Of a stretch of 64,000 nt of DNA, positions 8,560-15,883 are shown piece by piece. The notes under the pieces are model-generated. The model did no database searches. It worked only from the letters and a program-made list of their open reading frames with translations, and had not been told where the DNA came from. Position numbers and translations under genes: made by a program. How positions within the stretch are numbered: position 1 is the stretch's first letter; each line of letters opens with the position of its first letter. This DNA comes from Clostridia bacterium (GTDB lineage: Bacteria; Bacillota; Clostridia; Christensenellales; CAG-138): NCBI GenBank assembly GCA_017394835.1, contig JAFPXD010000059.1:1-64000 (forward strand), given 5' to 3'.

Positions 8560-11127
8560 ATGTATATAAGGTCGCTCAAAGAATGCAAATACAGCCATTC
8601 CAATAAACCAGAAACATGGCAGGAGTTCGAGGAACTCGTGCGCGACTGCGCGGCGGTGCAATACGGGAAGGAATTTCGTCTCTACGGCAGGCAGGGACAA
8701 GATCAGCACGGGATAGACATATACTCCATTGATCGAGAATACCTAATCCAATGCAAGGATTATGACAATTCCAAAAGCCTTTCCTGCGAGGATATGGAAA
8801 ATGCATATAATTTGGCGAAGGAGCACTTCAAGAAAAAAGAATACAAAATGCAAAATGGCATTTTAGTGGAAATAACGAAACCGTTATTCAAACATTTCAT
8901 ATTTGCTGTCTCCTTTGACCGCGATACACATACGGAAGATAATCGGAGGATTCTTGCTGAAAAGGCGGCTGAGGACGGCGTAGAAATCGATGTGCTGTTC
9001 TGGCCCGATATCGTTGGCATTATAGAAAACTACAGGATACATAACAACAATGATGAATACATAAAGGGTTTTTCGGAGCCACTTTTCCTACACGGAAAAG
9101 ATAAGCGTGTATGCCTCGATAATCTCTTTGTTATGCAGGAATACAGGGAGCTCTTGAATAGTATCGAATACGGAGTTCCGAAGGACGATCTTGAAAACAG
9201 GCTGAAGCGCTTTATCGACAGCGACAAGAGTAAGATGCTCGTCATAGAGGGCGACGCGGGCAGCGGCAAAAGCAGTCTTGTCGGGTGGATCAACTGCGAG
9301 GCAAAGAGTGAGAGCGATTCCCAGAACGAGCATCCGCGGGACACGTTCGACGGCAGAACGGTCCACACCGTGAGGCTACGCGATTTGAGCGGCGACCTGA
9401 AAAAAACCGATTTCAAAATCGGGCCTGCGGTGCTTGATCATATGCACATAGATTCAAAGAGTGATCTTGTGCGGATGTTCCCCAAAGGGCTCATGGTGCT
9501 TGACGGTTTTGACGAGCTTTGCATGGTCCAAGGGCTGAGTAATTATGAGCACAAACTGCTCGAACTGTTGAGATGGCTGCCTGATGATTATAAGGTTATA
9601 CTCACCTCCCGTCCGCGGTACATAAGGGCGAGTGAACTTGCGGAGAAATGCAGTTTCATTTCGTTGCAGCATTTCAGCGCTGAAAAACGAGGTAAATGGC
9701 TCGATAAGTTTAAGGCGCTACTGAAAGAAGAGGCGGCTATAGATCCCCGCGTCGAGGAATACATTCGCTCCATAGGCGATGAGAACGTATCAAATATCTG
9801 CGACACGCCTCTTACCCTCTATCTGCTTGCGGGAGGCAAGGTAACGATAGGTATGACAAATAATATCTGGGAGCTTTACCATTTCATATTCCGCGACGCG
9901 ATCCCTGATGCCGAGTATTCCAAGCAGATGGATTATCAGAACGGTGACGGGCACCCTGTGTCTGAGATAAAGGACTCCATATACCGTCTCACGCAGGAGA
10001 TAGCTCTGAAGATGCACTGCTCTTGCGGTGAAAGGCTTGAGGAGGGAGTTAAAAAAACAGAGGACGGCGCGTTCCTGATCACTGAGAGTGGAATAGCAGA
10101 TGCGGCGAGAAGGCTCGGTGAAACGGAAGTCGATACCTCCAAACTGGTGCGCGGACATGCGCTCTGCTGCTATTGGAGAACCGAAAAGTCCCGCGATTAC
10201 GCCGAATTCTATCACAACAACATACGTGATTTCTTCATGTGCGAAAGGATATTCGCGGAGTTGAATAAAGCGTATAACAGCGGCGGCTCCCGGGATGATA
10301 TCAAAGAAAAGGTTGCCAAGTGGTTCGTCGATGTCTTCAAGCATGGTGAGCCTAACGGAACCGTCCTCTTATTCCTAAGCGCGAGAGCGGAGCATGCTGT
10401 AAAAAACGAGCTTGGGGATGAATTTCCACTTAAGGAAAGAGAAATGCGTCTTCTGCCGGATTTGTATGAATATATGCTGCTTGAGGGAATGCTGTACGAC
10501 GGGCTCGGAGTGCGTAACCACATCCGTGCGATAGAGAACATACTGCTTGGCGCGGCGTTGGTTTACAGGCATATCTACGATTTTATTCTGGAAGATGGAG
10601 AATACGTCAAATGGTGGAACGACCCAACTGCAGTCAATAAAAGCAGCATGATCGGATATGTATTTGACAAAATTGTCGGACGTGTCGGCGTACGGGCAGA
10701 GTTGTTCGAAGTGGATCTGCGCGGCGCATATTTAAGGCATGCGAATCTGCAATATGCGGATCTGCGCAGTGCTTATTTATGCGATGCTTATCTGAGCGGT
10801 GCGGATCTGAGCGGTGCAAATATGAGCGGTGCGGATCTGCATGAATCGAATCTGCGCGGTGCAAATATGAGCGGTGCAAATATGAGCGGTGCGAATCTGT
10901 ATAGATCAAATTTACGCGATGCAGTTCTGCACGGTGCAGATCTGCACGGCGCAAACCTGGGTGCTTCGGATTTGACCAGAACGAGCCTGGCGTATACCAA
11001 TCTTCGCAATGCTGATCTTACTTATACGGATTTAAGATCTGCTAATCTTCTCGGCGCAGATTTTAGCGATGCAAGTTTGGTCTGTACAACACTTCCATCC
11101 AAGTTTCGGAGGAATAATCAGGATTAA
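8560..11127 (+). CDS. Nuclease-NACHT-pentapeptide NTPase (putative anti-phage NLR-like)
   Basis: 855 residues from ATG 8560, which is 8 bases after AGGAGG; a GTG at 8554 is too close to that site. Residues 15-150 resemble an Mrr-type PD-(D/E)XK nuclease, with FEELV, then GIDIY (Asp53) and the QCK motif (Gln64, Lys66). A NACHT-type P-loop NTPase follows: Walker A GDAGSGKSS near 231, Walker B VLDGFDEL near 313, and a TSRPR sensor about 35 residues later. A helical region leads to 25 uninterrupted pentapeptide repeats (A(D/N)LXX) from about residue 716 to 845, forming a right-handed quadrilateral helix. Bacterial NACHT proteins with nuclease effectors are known anti-phage sensors that kill or arrest infected cells. 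That role is inferred from architecture and from the adjacent phage remnants. There is no partner gene, so it likely acts alone. Confidence 0.85.
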   Translation: MYIRSLKECKYSHSNKPETWQEFEELVRDCAAVQYGKEFRLYGRQGQDQHGIDIYSIDREYLIQCKDYDNSKSLSCEDMENAYNLAKEHFKKKEYKMQNGILVEITKPLFKHFIFAVSFDRDTHTEDNRRILAEKAAEDGVEIDVLFWPDIVGIIENYRIHNNNDEYIKGFSEPLFLHGKDKRVCLDNLFVMQEYRELLNSIEYGVPKDDLENRLKRFIDSDKSKMLVIEGDAGSGKSSLVGWINCEAKSESDSQNEHPRDTFDGRTVHTVRLRDLSGDLKKTDFKIGPAVLDHMHIDSKSDLVRMFPKGLMVLDGFDELCMVQGLSNYEHKLLELLRWLPDDYKVILTSRPRYIRASELAEKCSFISLQHFSAEKRGKWLDKFKALLKEEAAIDPRVEEYIRSIGDENVSNICDTPLTLYLLAGGKVTIGMTNNIWELYHFIFRDAIPDAEYSKQMDYQNGDGHPVSEIKDSIYRLTQEIALKMHCSCGERLEEGVKKTEDGAFLITESGIADAARRLGETEVDTSKLVRGHALCCYWRTEKSRDYAEFYHNNIRDFFMCERIFAELNKAYNSGGSRDDIKEKVAKWFVDVFKHGEPNGTVLLFLSARAEHAVKNELGDEFPLKEREMRLLPDLYEYMLLEGMLYDGLGVRNHIRAIENILLGAALVYRHIYDFILEDGEYVKWWNDPTAVNKSSMIGYVFDKIVGRVGVRAELFEVDLRGAYLRHANLQYADLRSAYLCDAYLSGADLSGANMSGADLHESNLRGANMSGANMSGANLYRSNLRDAVLHGADLHGANLGASDLTRTSLAYTNLRNADLTYTDLRSANLLGADFSDASLVCTTLPSKFRRNNQD

Positions 11128-11281
11128 TAAACTCAATGAACAATTTGAGAGCAAAAGGTTCAGCCAACATATATCAGGTAAATACTATTAGACAAGACAA
11201 CCTCTTTTTCTGTTAACTGTTTTTGCATAAGCCATACCTCCTATAGATATCCTTCTGTTTGTTTTGATTCTCGTCAATACT

Positions 11282-11464
11282 TTATTGCTCCTCCATCCCC
11301 ATCTTCGCCTTCATGTCGCGAAGGCTGCGGTCGTACTGTGACTGCGAGATGGCGTTGGTCGCCCGGAACGTATCCAGCAGCTCCTTCTGTTTGAGATACA
11401 GGCGCCGTTTCTTCTCCTCTGGAGAAAGCGCGCTCCAGTCTTCGTTGTCGTCGTATTTCTCCAT
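11282..11464 (-). CDS. Small conserved helical protein, 60 aa
   Basis: A charged protein of 60 residues predicted to be all helix, with a core KQKELLDTF...ISQ.QYDRSL...M. I recall similar short uncharacterised proteins in many Clostridia, but no function is known to me. A GGGGG-rich ribosome site precedes the ATG, and a good promoter lies 33 bases upstream of the start. It is a free-standing gene between the NACHT gene and the tRNA operon. Confidence 0.75.
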   Translation of the reverse strand: MEKYDDNEDWSALSPEEKKRRLYLKQKELLDTFRATNAISQSQYDRSLRDMKAKMGMEEQ

Positions 11465-11496
11465 CAGCGGCCCCCTCTGCGCGATCCGTTTTGACC

Positions 11497-11525
11497 ATTA
11501 TACCACGCCCGCTCCGGGGTTACAA
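11497..11525 (-). promoter_or_regulatory. Promoter of the 60-aa gene
   Basis: On the minus strand, TTGTAA, a 17-base spacer ending in TGG, then TATAAT, so it is also an extended -10. It reads into the small gene at 11464. Confidence 0.65.
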
Positions 11526-11752
11526 TCGCCCGTTTTCCAAAAGTTGTACTTTCTCACAAAAGGTCTTCTCTCCTACGATTTGCTTATCTCTCCCACTATT
11601 GCTTAAAAAAACCGCTGTTTTTTGGGTGTAAGGTTTGGTAATGAAGGTACGCCTTGGGGTACAAAACCGGGGGTGGCGAAAATTCAATTGTGGGAGAAGA
11701 GTCTGAAAATCCTTATGTGTAAAGAACTTTTAAAGAGCGATATGAACAAAAT
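11526..11752. other. Non-coding stretch with no recognised content
   Basis: About 230 bases between the small gene's promoter and the tRNA operon terminator. I see no ORF with a ribosome site, no RNA fold I recognise and no repeat. It may be decayed mobile DNA at the island edge. Confidence 0.3.
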
Positions 11753-11790
11753 AATAAGAGCCCACCTGGTATCCAAAGTGGGTTCTTATT
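11753..11790 (-). terminator. Terminator of the tRNA operon
   Basis: A 13-bp stem with one A-C mismatch and a 12-base loop, starting right after the CCA of tRNA-Leu and followed on the minus strand by TTTTGTT. Confidence 0.75.
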
Positions 11791-11877
11791 TGGTGCGGGC
11801 AAGAGGACTTGAACCTCCATGGAGTTGCCCCCATACGGACCTGAACCGTACGCGTCTGCCAATTCCGCCATGCCCGC
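11791..11877 (-). tRNA. tRNA-Leu(CAG)
   Basis: A class II tRNA with 7-bp acceptor stem GCGGGCA/TGCCCGC, anticodon loop TTCAGGT giving CAG, a long variable arm, a T-arm and an encoded CCA (11791-11793). It is the last gene of the leftward tRNA operon. Confidence 0.95.
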
Positions 11878-11882
11878 ATATT

Positions 11883-12044
11883 TGGTGGACGGGGATGGAT
11901 TCGCCTGCCTGCGGGCAGTCCGGGACGGCTCTGACCGTCCACTGGACGGTCATTCACTGCCGTCCTTCGAATCCTTTCCACCTATTTACCAAATCCAAAC
12001 CCCCGCTAACGGGGATTTGGATTTGGTGGACGGGGATGGATTCG
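11883..12044 (-). repeat. 141-bp unit duplicating the 3' end of tRNA-Tyr
   Basis: The block 11883-11903 repeats exactly the last 21 bases (T-loop to CCA) of the tRNA-Tyr gene, which lie at 12024-12044. Reading in the tRNA direction, the unit is terminator hairpin (11991-12024), then a strongly structured spacer (11905-11965, two nested stems GGACGGC/GCCGTCC and GACCGTCC/GGACGGTC plus a CTGCC/GGCAG hairpin), then the orphan tRNA 3' end. It is the same layout as the tRNA-Ala repeats at 48037-48356, but the spacer sequence is unrelated. Confidence 0.8.
11991..12024 (-). terminator. Hairpin directly after tRNA-Tyr
   Basis: A strong stem of AAATCCAAA plus a C/G-rich inner part with a short loop, abutting the CCA of tRNA-Tyr. 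There is little T tract after it, so it may be a 3'-processing or partial termination signal, because tRNA-Leu still lies downstream. Confidence 0.55.
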
Positions 12045-12108
12045 AACCATCGTAGTCTGTGACAACGGATTTACAGTCCGCTCCCTTTGGCCGCTCGGGA
12101 ACCCGTCC
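12024..12108 (-). tRNA. tRNA-Tyr(GTA)
   Basis: A class II tRNA with acceptor GGACGGG/CCCGTCC, an anticodon loop containing GTA (ACTGTAAAT context), a variable arm, T-arm GATGG/CCATC and an encoded CCA at 12024-12026. Confidence 0.95.
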
Positions 12109-12123
12109 GTATTGTTTTGCCGG

Positions 12124-12199
12124 TGGAGCTGGTGGACGGACTTGAACCGTCAACCTGCTGATTACAAATCAGCTGCTCTGCCGATTGAGCTACACCAGC
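12124..12199 (-). tRNA. tRNA-Thr(TGT)
   Basis: Cloverleaf with acceptor GCTGGTG/CACCAGC (one G-T or mismatch allowed), anticodon arm CTGAT-TTTGTAA-TCAG giving TGT, and an encoded CCA. Confidence 0.95.
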
Positions 12200-12215
12200 A
12201 AATAAGCTTAAAAAA

Positions 12216-12292
12216 TGGCGACCCGAAGGGGGCTCGAACCCCTGACCTCCAGCGTGACAGGCTGGCATTCTAACCAGCTGAACTACCGGGCC
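12216..12292 (-). tRNA. tRNA-Asp(GTC)
   Basis: Acceptor GGCCCGG with 3' strand TCGGGTC (two G-T pairs), anticodon GTC within CCTGTCACG, discriminator G and an encoded CCA, as expected for tRNA-Asp. Confidence 0.95.
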
Positions 12293-12306
12293 GCGTTATA
12301 AAAAAA

Positions 12307-12383
12307 TGGTGGGCCTTCAGGGACTCGAACCCCGGACCAATCGGTTATGAGCCGACCGCTCTGACCAACTGAGCTAAAGGCCC
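12307..12383 (-). tRNA. tRNA with CAT anticodon (elongator Met or Ile2)
   Basis: Acceptor GGGCCTT/AAGGCCC and anticodon loop CTCATAA. It lacks initiator features: the first acceptor pair is G-C. The sequence alone does not decide between elongator tRNA-Met and the TilS-modified tRNA-Ile2. CCA is encoded. Confidence 0.9.
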
Positions 12384-12391
12384 TAAAAAAA

Positions 12392-12466
12392 TGGTGACCT
12401 CGAGGAGAATCGAACTCCTGTTACCGCCGTGAAAGGGCGGTGTCTTGACCGCTTGACCACGAGGCC
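12392..12466 (-). tRNA. tRNA-Glu(TTC)
   Basis: Acceptor GGCCTCG/CGAGGTC, anticodon arm CCGCC-CTTTCAC-GGCGG giving TTC, and an encoded CCA. Confidence 0.95.
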
Positions 12467-12472
12467 ACATAA

Positions 12473-12549
12473 TGGTCGGGGTGAGAAGATTTGAACTTCC
12501 GGCCCCATGCTCCCAAAGCACGTGCGCTACCAGACTGCGCCACACCCCG
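12473..12549 (-). tRNA. tRNA-Pro(TGG)
   Basis: Acceptor CGGGGTG/CACCCCG, anticodon loop TTTGGGA giving TGG, and an encoded CCA. It is the first gene of the seven-tRNA operon. Confidence 0.95.
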
Positions 12550-12576
12550 TTAGCGTCCGCATTTGCGACGGGCATT

Positions 12577-12605
12577 ATTATACAGGGTTTTATCGGCTCT
12601 GTCAA
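12577..12605 (-). promoter_or_regulatory. Consensus promoter of the tRNA operon
   Basis: Perfect TTGACA, a 17-base spacer and perfect TATAAT on the minus strand, about 28 bases upstream of tRNA-Pro. This strength is typical of stable-RNA operons. Confidence 0.9.
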
Positions 12606-12667
12606 TACGGAACGAAAATATTTGCGTTATATATTTCCGCTGCGCACATGATACGATGTATGCAAAG

Positions 12668-12689
12668 AAGGGTACTCAGGAGTACCCTT
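12668..12689 (-). terminator. Terminator after rpmF
   Basis: A perfect 10-bp inverted repeat (AAGGGTACTC) followed on the minus strand by CTTTGC. It has a short loop and a weak T tract. Confidence 0.55.
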
Positions 12690-12719
12690 TAAGCACCGGT
12701 CGGAACGGAAAGGAGAGAA

Positions 12720-12908
12720 TTATTTCTCGTCCTTATCCATGACGATGACCTGCTCGCCATCGTAGTAACCACAGCTCTTGCAAACCCTGTGAGCAAGCTT
12801 CTTGGCGTGGCACTGGGGGCACTCTACGAGAGCGGGAGCGCTGATCTTCCAATTAGCACGACGCTGATCGCGCCTTGCCTTCGATGTTTTCCTTTTCGGG
12901 ACTGCCAT
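12720..12908 (-). CDS. rpmF: Ribosomal protein bL32
   Basis: 62 residues beginning [20 protein letters not shown], the classic L32 start, with a zinc ribbon CPQCHAKK...CKSCGYY. It is a structural protein of the 50S subunit near the peptidyl-transferase region. It sits 4 bases downstream of yceD, an arrangement conserved across bacteria. The four Cys are intact, so this is the zinc-binding form rather than a zinc-independent paralogue. Confidence 0.97.
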   Translation of the reverse strand: MAVPKRKTSKARRDQRRANWKISAPALVECPQCHAKKLAHRVCKSCGYYDGEQVIVMDKDEK

Positions 12909-12912
12909 AGTC

Positions 12913-13437
12913 TTAATCCTCCTGATCTTGGTTCAACAGTTCTTTGAGCCTCTTCAGAGCAGCAAACGGGCTGCTGTCATCCTCAGCGGTGCAAGAGCAC
13001 TGTGATATATTTAAGTTGGTTCCGCAAATGGGGCAAAGCCCTTTGCAATCCGGCCTGCAGAGGCTGTAAAGCGGAGCGTTCAACAGAATGAGATCCTCTG
13101 CCATCTTATCGAGCTTGAGCACTTCGCCCGCATAAGAATAACAGTCGAGCTCCTCCGCCTCCTCATCGGAGACCTTGAGGAACCTCTCGGAAAAATCGAC
13201 GCTGAACGGCTTAACGAACTCTTCATTGCACTTCGTGCAGTTCATTATGAGGGAAGAGCTCAAAACGCCCATAAGATCGACGCCCTCACCGTCAAAGGAA
13301 TACTTGAATTCGAGCGCGACCGGCTCCGCCAAGCGGATACGGCTGCCCGCAAGCTCCATTTCTGGGAAGACCTGTTCGATCTGCGCATGGCTCACAAGGC
13401 CCGGCGTCTTAAGTTCAGCGGCTACATTCAGTTCCAT
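12913..13437 (-). CDS. yceD: YceD/DUF177 large-subunit assembly protein
   Basis: 174 residues from the ATG at 13437, chosen because GGAG lies 8 bases before it and the family begins MELN-like; the frame is open further up to 13500. DUF177 proteins are linked to 23S rRNA accumulation and always travel with rpmF. Two Cys pairs (CTKCNEEF and [13 protein letters not shown] with CSC near the end) suggest a bound zinc. The gene has its own promoter overlapping a large palindrome. Confidence 0.9.
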   Translation of the reverse strand: MELNVAAELKTPGLVSHAQIEQVFPEMELAGSRIRLAEPVALEFKYSFDGEGVDLMGVLSSSLIMNCTKCNEEFVKPFSVDFSERFLKVSDEEAEELDCYSYAGEVLKLDKMAEDLILLNAPLYSLCRPDCKGLCPICGTNLNISQCSCTAEDDSSPFAALKRLKELLNQDQED

Positions 13438-13481
13438 TTTTCGTTCTCCACATACTCTGCCTTTTACAGCCGAACATTGAT

Positions 13482-13510
13482 ATTTTACGCGCTTGACCAC
13501 ACAATGTCAA
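13482..13510 (-). promoter_or_regulatory. Promoter of yceD-rpmF
   Basis: On the minus strand, TTGACA, 17 bases, TAAAAT. The first two bases of the -35 box lie inside the right arm of the 34-bp palindrome at 13509-13542. Confidence 0.7.
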
Positions 13511-13542
13511 CAGGTAAAGCAAATATATTTGCTTTACCTGTT
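13509..13542 (-). terminator. 34-bp perfect palindrome: ackA terminator or operator
   Basis: Half-site AACAGGTAAAGCAAATA is repeated as an exact inverted copy with no spacer. It follows the ackA stop by 16 bases and touches the -35 of the yceD promoter. There is no T run on either side, so simple intrinsic termination is uncertain and a protein-binding role is possible. Confidence 0.55.
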
Positions 13543-13558
13543 GTGTTCGATCAAAGGA

Positions 13559-14761
13559 TCACGCCCTTACGATGGCGGCGGTATCCTTGGCGATCATCAT
13601 TTCCTCATCGGTGGGGATAACGATGACCTTTACGCAGCTTTCGGGCTTGGAGATGACCTGCTCGCTTCCGCGGGGGCAGTTCATGTTATACTCCTCGTCG
13701 AATGCAACGCCGAGATACTCCATATCCTTCATAATGGCGGCGCGCATGGCGCGGTCATTCTCGCCTACGCCGGCGGTGAATACGATGCAGTCAACGCCGT
13801 TCATGGCGGCGGCGTATGCGCCAATGTACTTCTTTACCTTATAAGCAAAGGTCTCAAGAGCAAGAGAAGCCCTCTTATTGCCCTGCTTCGCGGCGTCGCC
13901 CAGATCGCGGAAATCGCTGGAAACGCCGGAAATGCCGAGCATACCGCTCTTCTTGTTCATGTAGGTATCGATGCCCGCACGGTCAAGATCGAGCTTCTTC
14001 ATAAGGTAAGCTACTATCGCCGGATCCATATCGCCGCAGCGGGTGCCCATGGGAAGGCCCTCGAGGGGAGTGAAGCCCATGCTGGTATCGATGCACTTGC
14101 CGCCCTTTACAGCGGAAACGGAGGAACCGTTGCCCAGGTGGCAGGTTATGATCTTGGTATCGCTCGCGGGTTTATCGAGATAGGTCAGCGCCCTGCCGGT
14201 AACGTAGGCGTGGGAGGTGCCGTGGAAGCCGTAGCGGCGCACCTTGAGCTCGGTATAAGCCTCATAGGGAAGGCCGTAAAGGAAGGCGTGCTCGGGCATG
14301 GTCTGATGGAAAGCGGTATCGAATACGGCTACCATCGGAGTGTTGGGCATTATGGCCTTGCAGGCGTTGATGCCCATGATATTCGCGGGATTGTGAAGAG
14401 GAGCAAGCTCGGAAAGATCCTCTATCTCCTTGATGACCTCGTCGGTCAGAAGAACGGACTTGTTGAACCTCTCACCGCCGTGTACGACGCGGTGTCCAAC
14501 GGCGTCGATCTCATCCATGGAAGCGATAACGCCGCGCTGAGGATCTACGAGAGCGTCAAGCACGAGCTTGATCGCGTCGGTATGATCCTTCATATTGCTT
14601 ACGAGCTCATAAGGCTCCTTGCCGGTGGGCTTATAGGTCAGCTTGCTGTTTTCGATGCCTATGCGCTCGCAAAGGCCCTTCGCGATAACGTTGCCGTTAT
14701 CAACGTCTATAAGCTGATATTTAAGGGAAGAGCTTCCCGCGTTGATGACCAATATCTTCAT
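13559..14761 (-). CDS. ackA: Acetate kinase
   Basis: 400 residues, full length, with the ASKHA-fold start [17 protein letters not shown] and the substrate loop [10 protein letters not shown]. It interconverts acetyl phosphate + ADP and acetate + ATP in the cytoplasm, the ATP-yielding end of acetate fermentation. It is 18 bases downstream of pta in one operon, with AAGGAGA before the ATG. Confidence 0.98.
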   Translation of the reverse strand: MKILVINAGSSSLKYQLIDVDNGNVIAKGLCERIGIENSKLTYKPTGKEPYELVSNMKDHTDAIKLVLDALVDPQRGVIASMDEIDAVGHRVVHGGERFNKSVLLTDEVIKEIEDLSELAPLHNPANIMGINACKAIMPNTPMVAVFDTAFHQTMPEHAFLYGLPYEAYTELKVRRYGFHGTSHAYVTGRALTYLDKPASDTKIITCHLGNGSSVSAVKGGKCIDTSMGFTPLEGLPMGTRCGDMDPAIVAYLMKKLDLDRAGIDTYMNKKSGMLGISGVSSDFRDLGDAAKQGNKRASLALETFAYKVKKYIGAYAAAMNGVDCIVFTAGVGENDRAMRAAIMKDMEYLGVAFDEEYNMNCPRGSEQVISKPESCVKVIVIPTDEEMMIAKDTAAIVRA

Positions 14762-14779
14762 TATTCTCTCCTTATACCA

Positions 14780-15778
14780 TTACAGATTCTGAGCCTGAAC
14801 AGCGGTGATCGCAACTACGGAAACAACGTCCTCTATGCTGCAGCCGCGGGAAAGATCGTTGATGGGCTTTGCAAAACCCTGACAGATGGGGCCGACGGCA
14901 GTAGCGCCGGCAAGACGCTGAACGAGCTTGTAACCGATATTGCCCGCCTGGAGATCGGGGAATACCAGAACGTTCGCTTTGCCCGCAACGGGGCTGCCGG
15001 GGCTCTTGAGCTGACCGACCTTCTCAACGAGAGCGGCGTCCGCCTGGAGCTCGCCGTCGATCATCAGATCGGGAGCCTGCTCCTTGACCATAGCGGTAGC
15101 GGCAACGACCTTATCAACGTTTTCATGCTTCGCGGAACCCTTGGTGGAGAAGCTGAGCATAGCTACCCTGGGATCGATGCCGACGAGGTTCTTCGCGCTT
15201 TCGGCGGAGGAGATCGCGATGGCGGCAAGCTGCTCCGCAGTGGGATCGATGTTTACCGCGCAGTCGGCAAATACCATAACGCCGTCGTCGCCGTAAGCCT
15301 TGTTGGGGATCTCCATAATGAAGCAGGAGGAAACGGTGCTGATGCCCTTTGCCATCTTGATGATCTGAAGACCGGGACGAAGGGTATTGCCCGTGGTGTT
15401 AATGGCGCCGGCGACCATACCGTCCGCCTTCTCATCCTTTATCATCATGCAGGCGAAGAAGAGAGGATCGTGCATCATCTTGTTCGCCTTCTCCATATCG
15501 ACGCCCTTCGCCTTGCGCATCTCATAGAAACGCTCAACGTAAGTATCGAAATCGGGGGACTTTACGGGATCGATGATGCCTACGCCCGTAAGATCGACGC
15601 CGAACTTATCGGCGACGGCGCGGATCTCATCCTCATTGCCCATGAGGGATACTTCCGCGATGCCCTCTTCAATGATGCGCTGCGCAGCCTGAACGGTGCG
15701 CTCTTCGGTACCTTCGGGAAGAAGGATGTGCTTCTTCTCAGCCTTTGCTTTTGCCTTAATGTTATCAATAACCGACAT
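14780..15778 (-). CDS. pta: Phosphate acetyltransferase
   Basis: 332 residues, the short Pta form without the N-terminal DRTGG extension. It converts acetyl-CoA + phosphate to acetyl phosphate + CoA and feeds AckA next door. Motifs include [10 protein letters not shown] near the N-terminus and [18 protein letters not shown] near the C-terminus. AAGGAGA lies 6 bases before the ATG. Confidence 0.97.
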   Translation of the reverse strand: MSVIDNIKAKAKAEKKHILLPEGTEERTVQAAQRIIEEGIAEVSLMGNEDEIRAVADKFGVDLTGVGIIDPVKSPDFDTYVERFYEMRKAKGVDMEKANKMMHDPLFFACMMIKDEKADGMVAGAINTTGNTLRPGLQIIKMAKGISTVSSCFIMEIPNKAYGDDGVMVFADCAVNIDPTAEQLAAIAISSAESAKNLVGIDPRVAMLSFSTKGSAKHENVDKVVAATAMVKEQAPDLMIDGELQADAALVEKVGQLKSPGSPVAGKANVLVFPDLQAGNIGYKLVQRLAGATAVGPICQGFAKPINDLSRGCSIEDVVSVVAITAVQAQNL

Positions 15779-15825
15779 TTTCTTATCTCCTTCCGAAAAA
15801 ATAGTTGACGGTCACATCAAATTAG

Positions 15826-15831
15826 ATTATA
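15826..15831 (-). promoter_or_regulatory. Extended -10 for pta-ackA
   Basis: TATAAT preceded by TG-T on the minus strand, about 48 bases before the pta ATG. The -35 is poor. Confidence 0.5.
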
Positions 15832-15883
15832 ACATAGATAAGTGCTTTTTTGCACCCTAAAAATAATATAATTTGAGGAAACG

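Noticed and set aside
11150..11235. Very short minus-strand ORF (about 22 codons) after AGGAGG
   Set aside because: It has a ribosome site but is too short and lacks any conserved feature; it may be a remnant.
11883..12044. Phage attachment duplication (attL/attR) at tRNA-Tyr
   Set aside because: The duplicated tail flanks only about 120 bases with no integrase or cargo, so a classical prophage or island insertion is not supported.
11622..12062. 146-codon ORF across the tRNA-Leu/Tyr region
   Set aside because: It runs through two tRNA genes and the duplicated tail; no coding signal.
13493..15808. 771-codon plus-strand ORF opposite pta-ackA
   Set aside because: It mirrors two clear enzymes on the other strand, has a low-complexity composition and lacks a ribosome site. 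It arises from codon bias.
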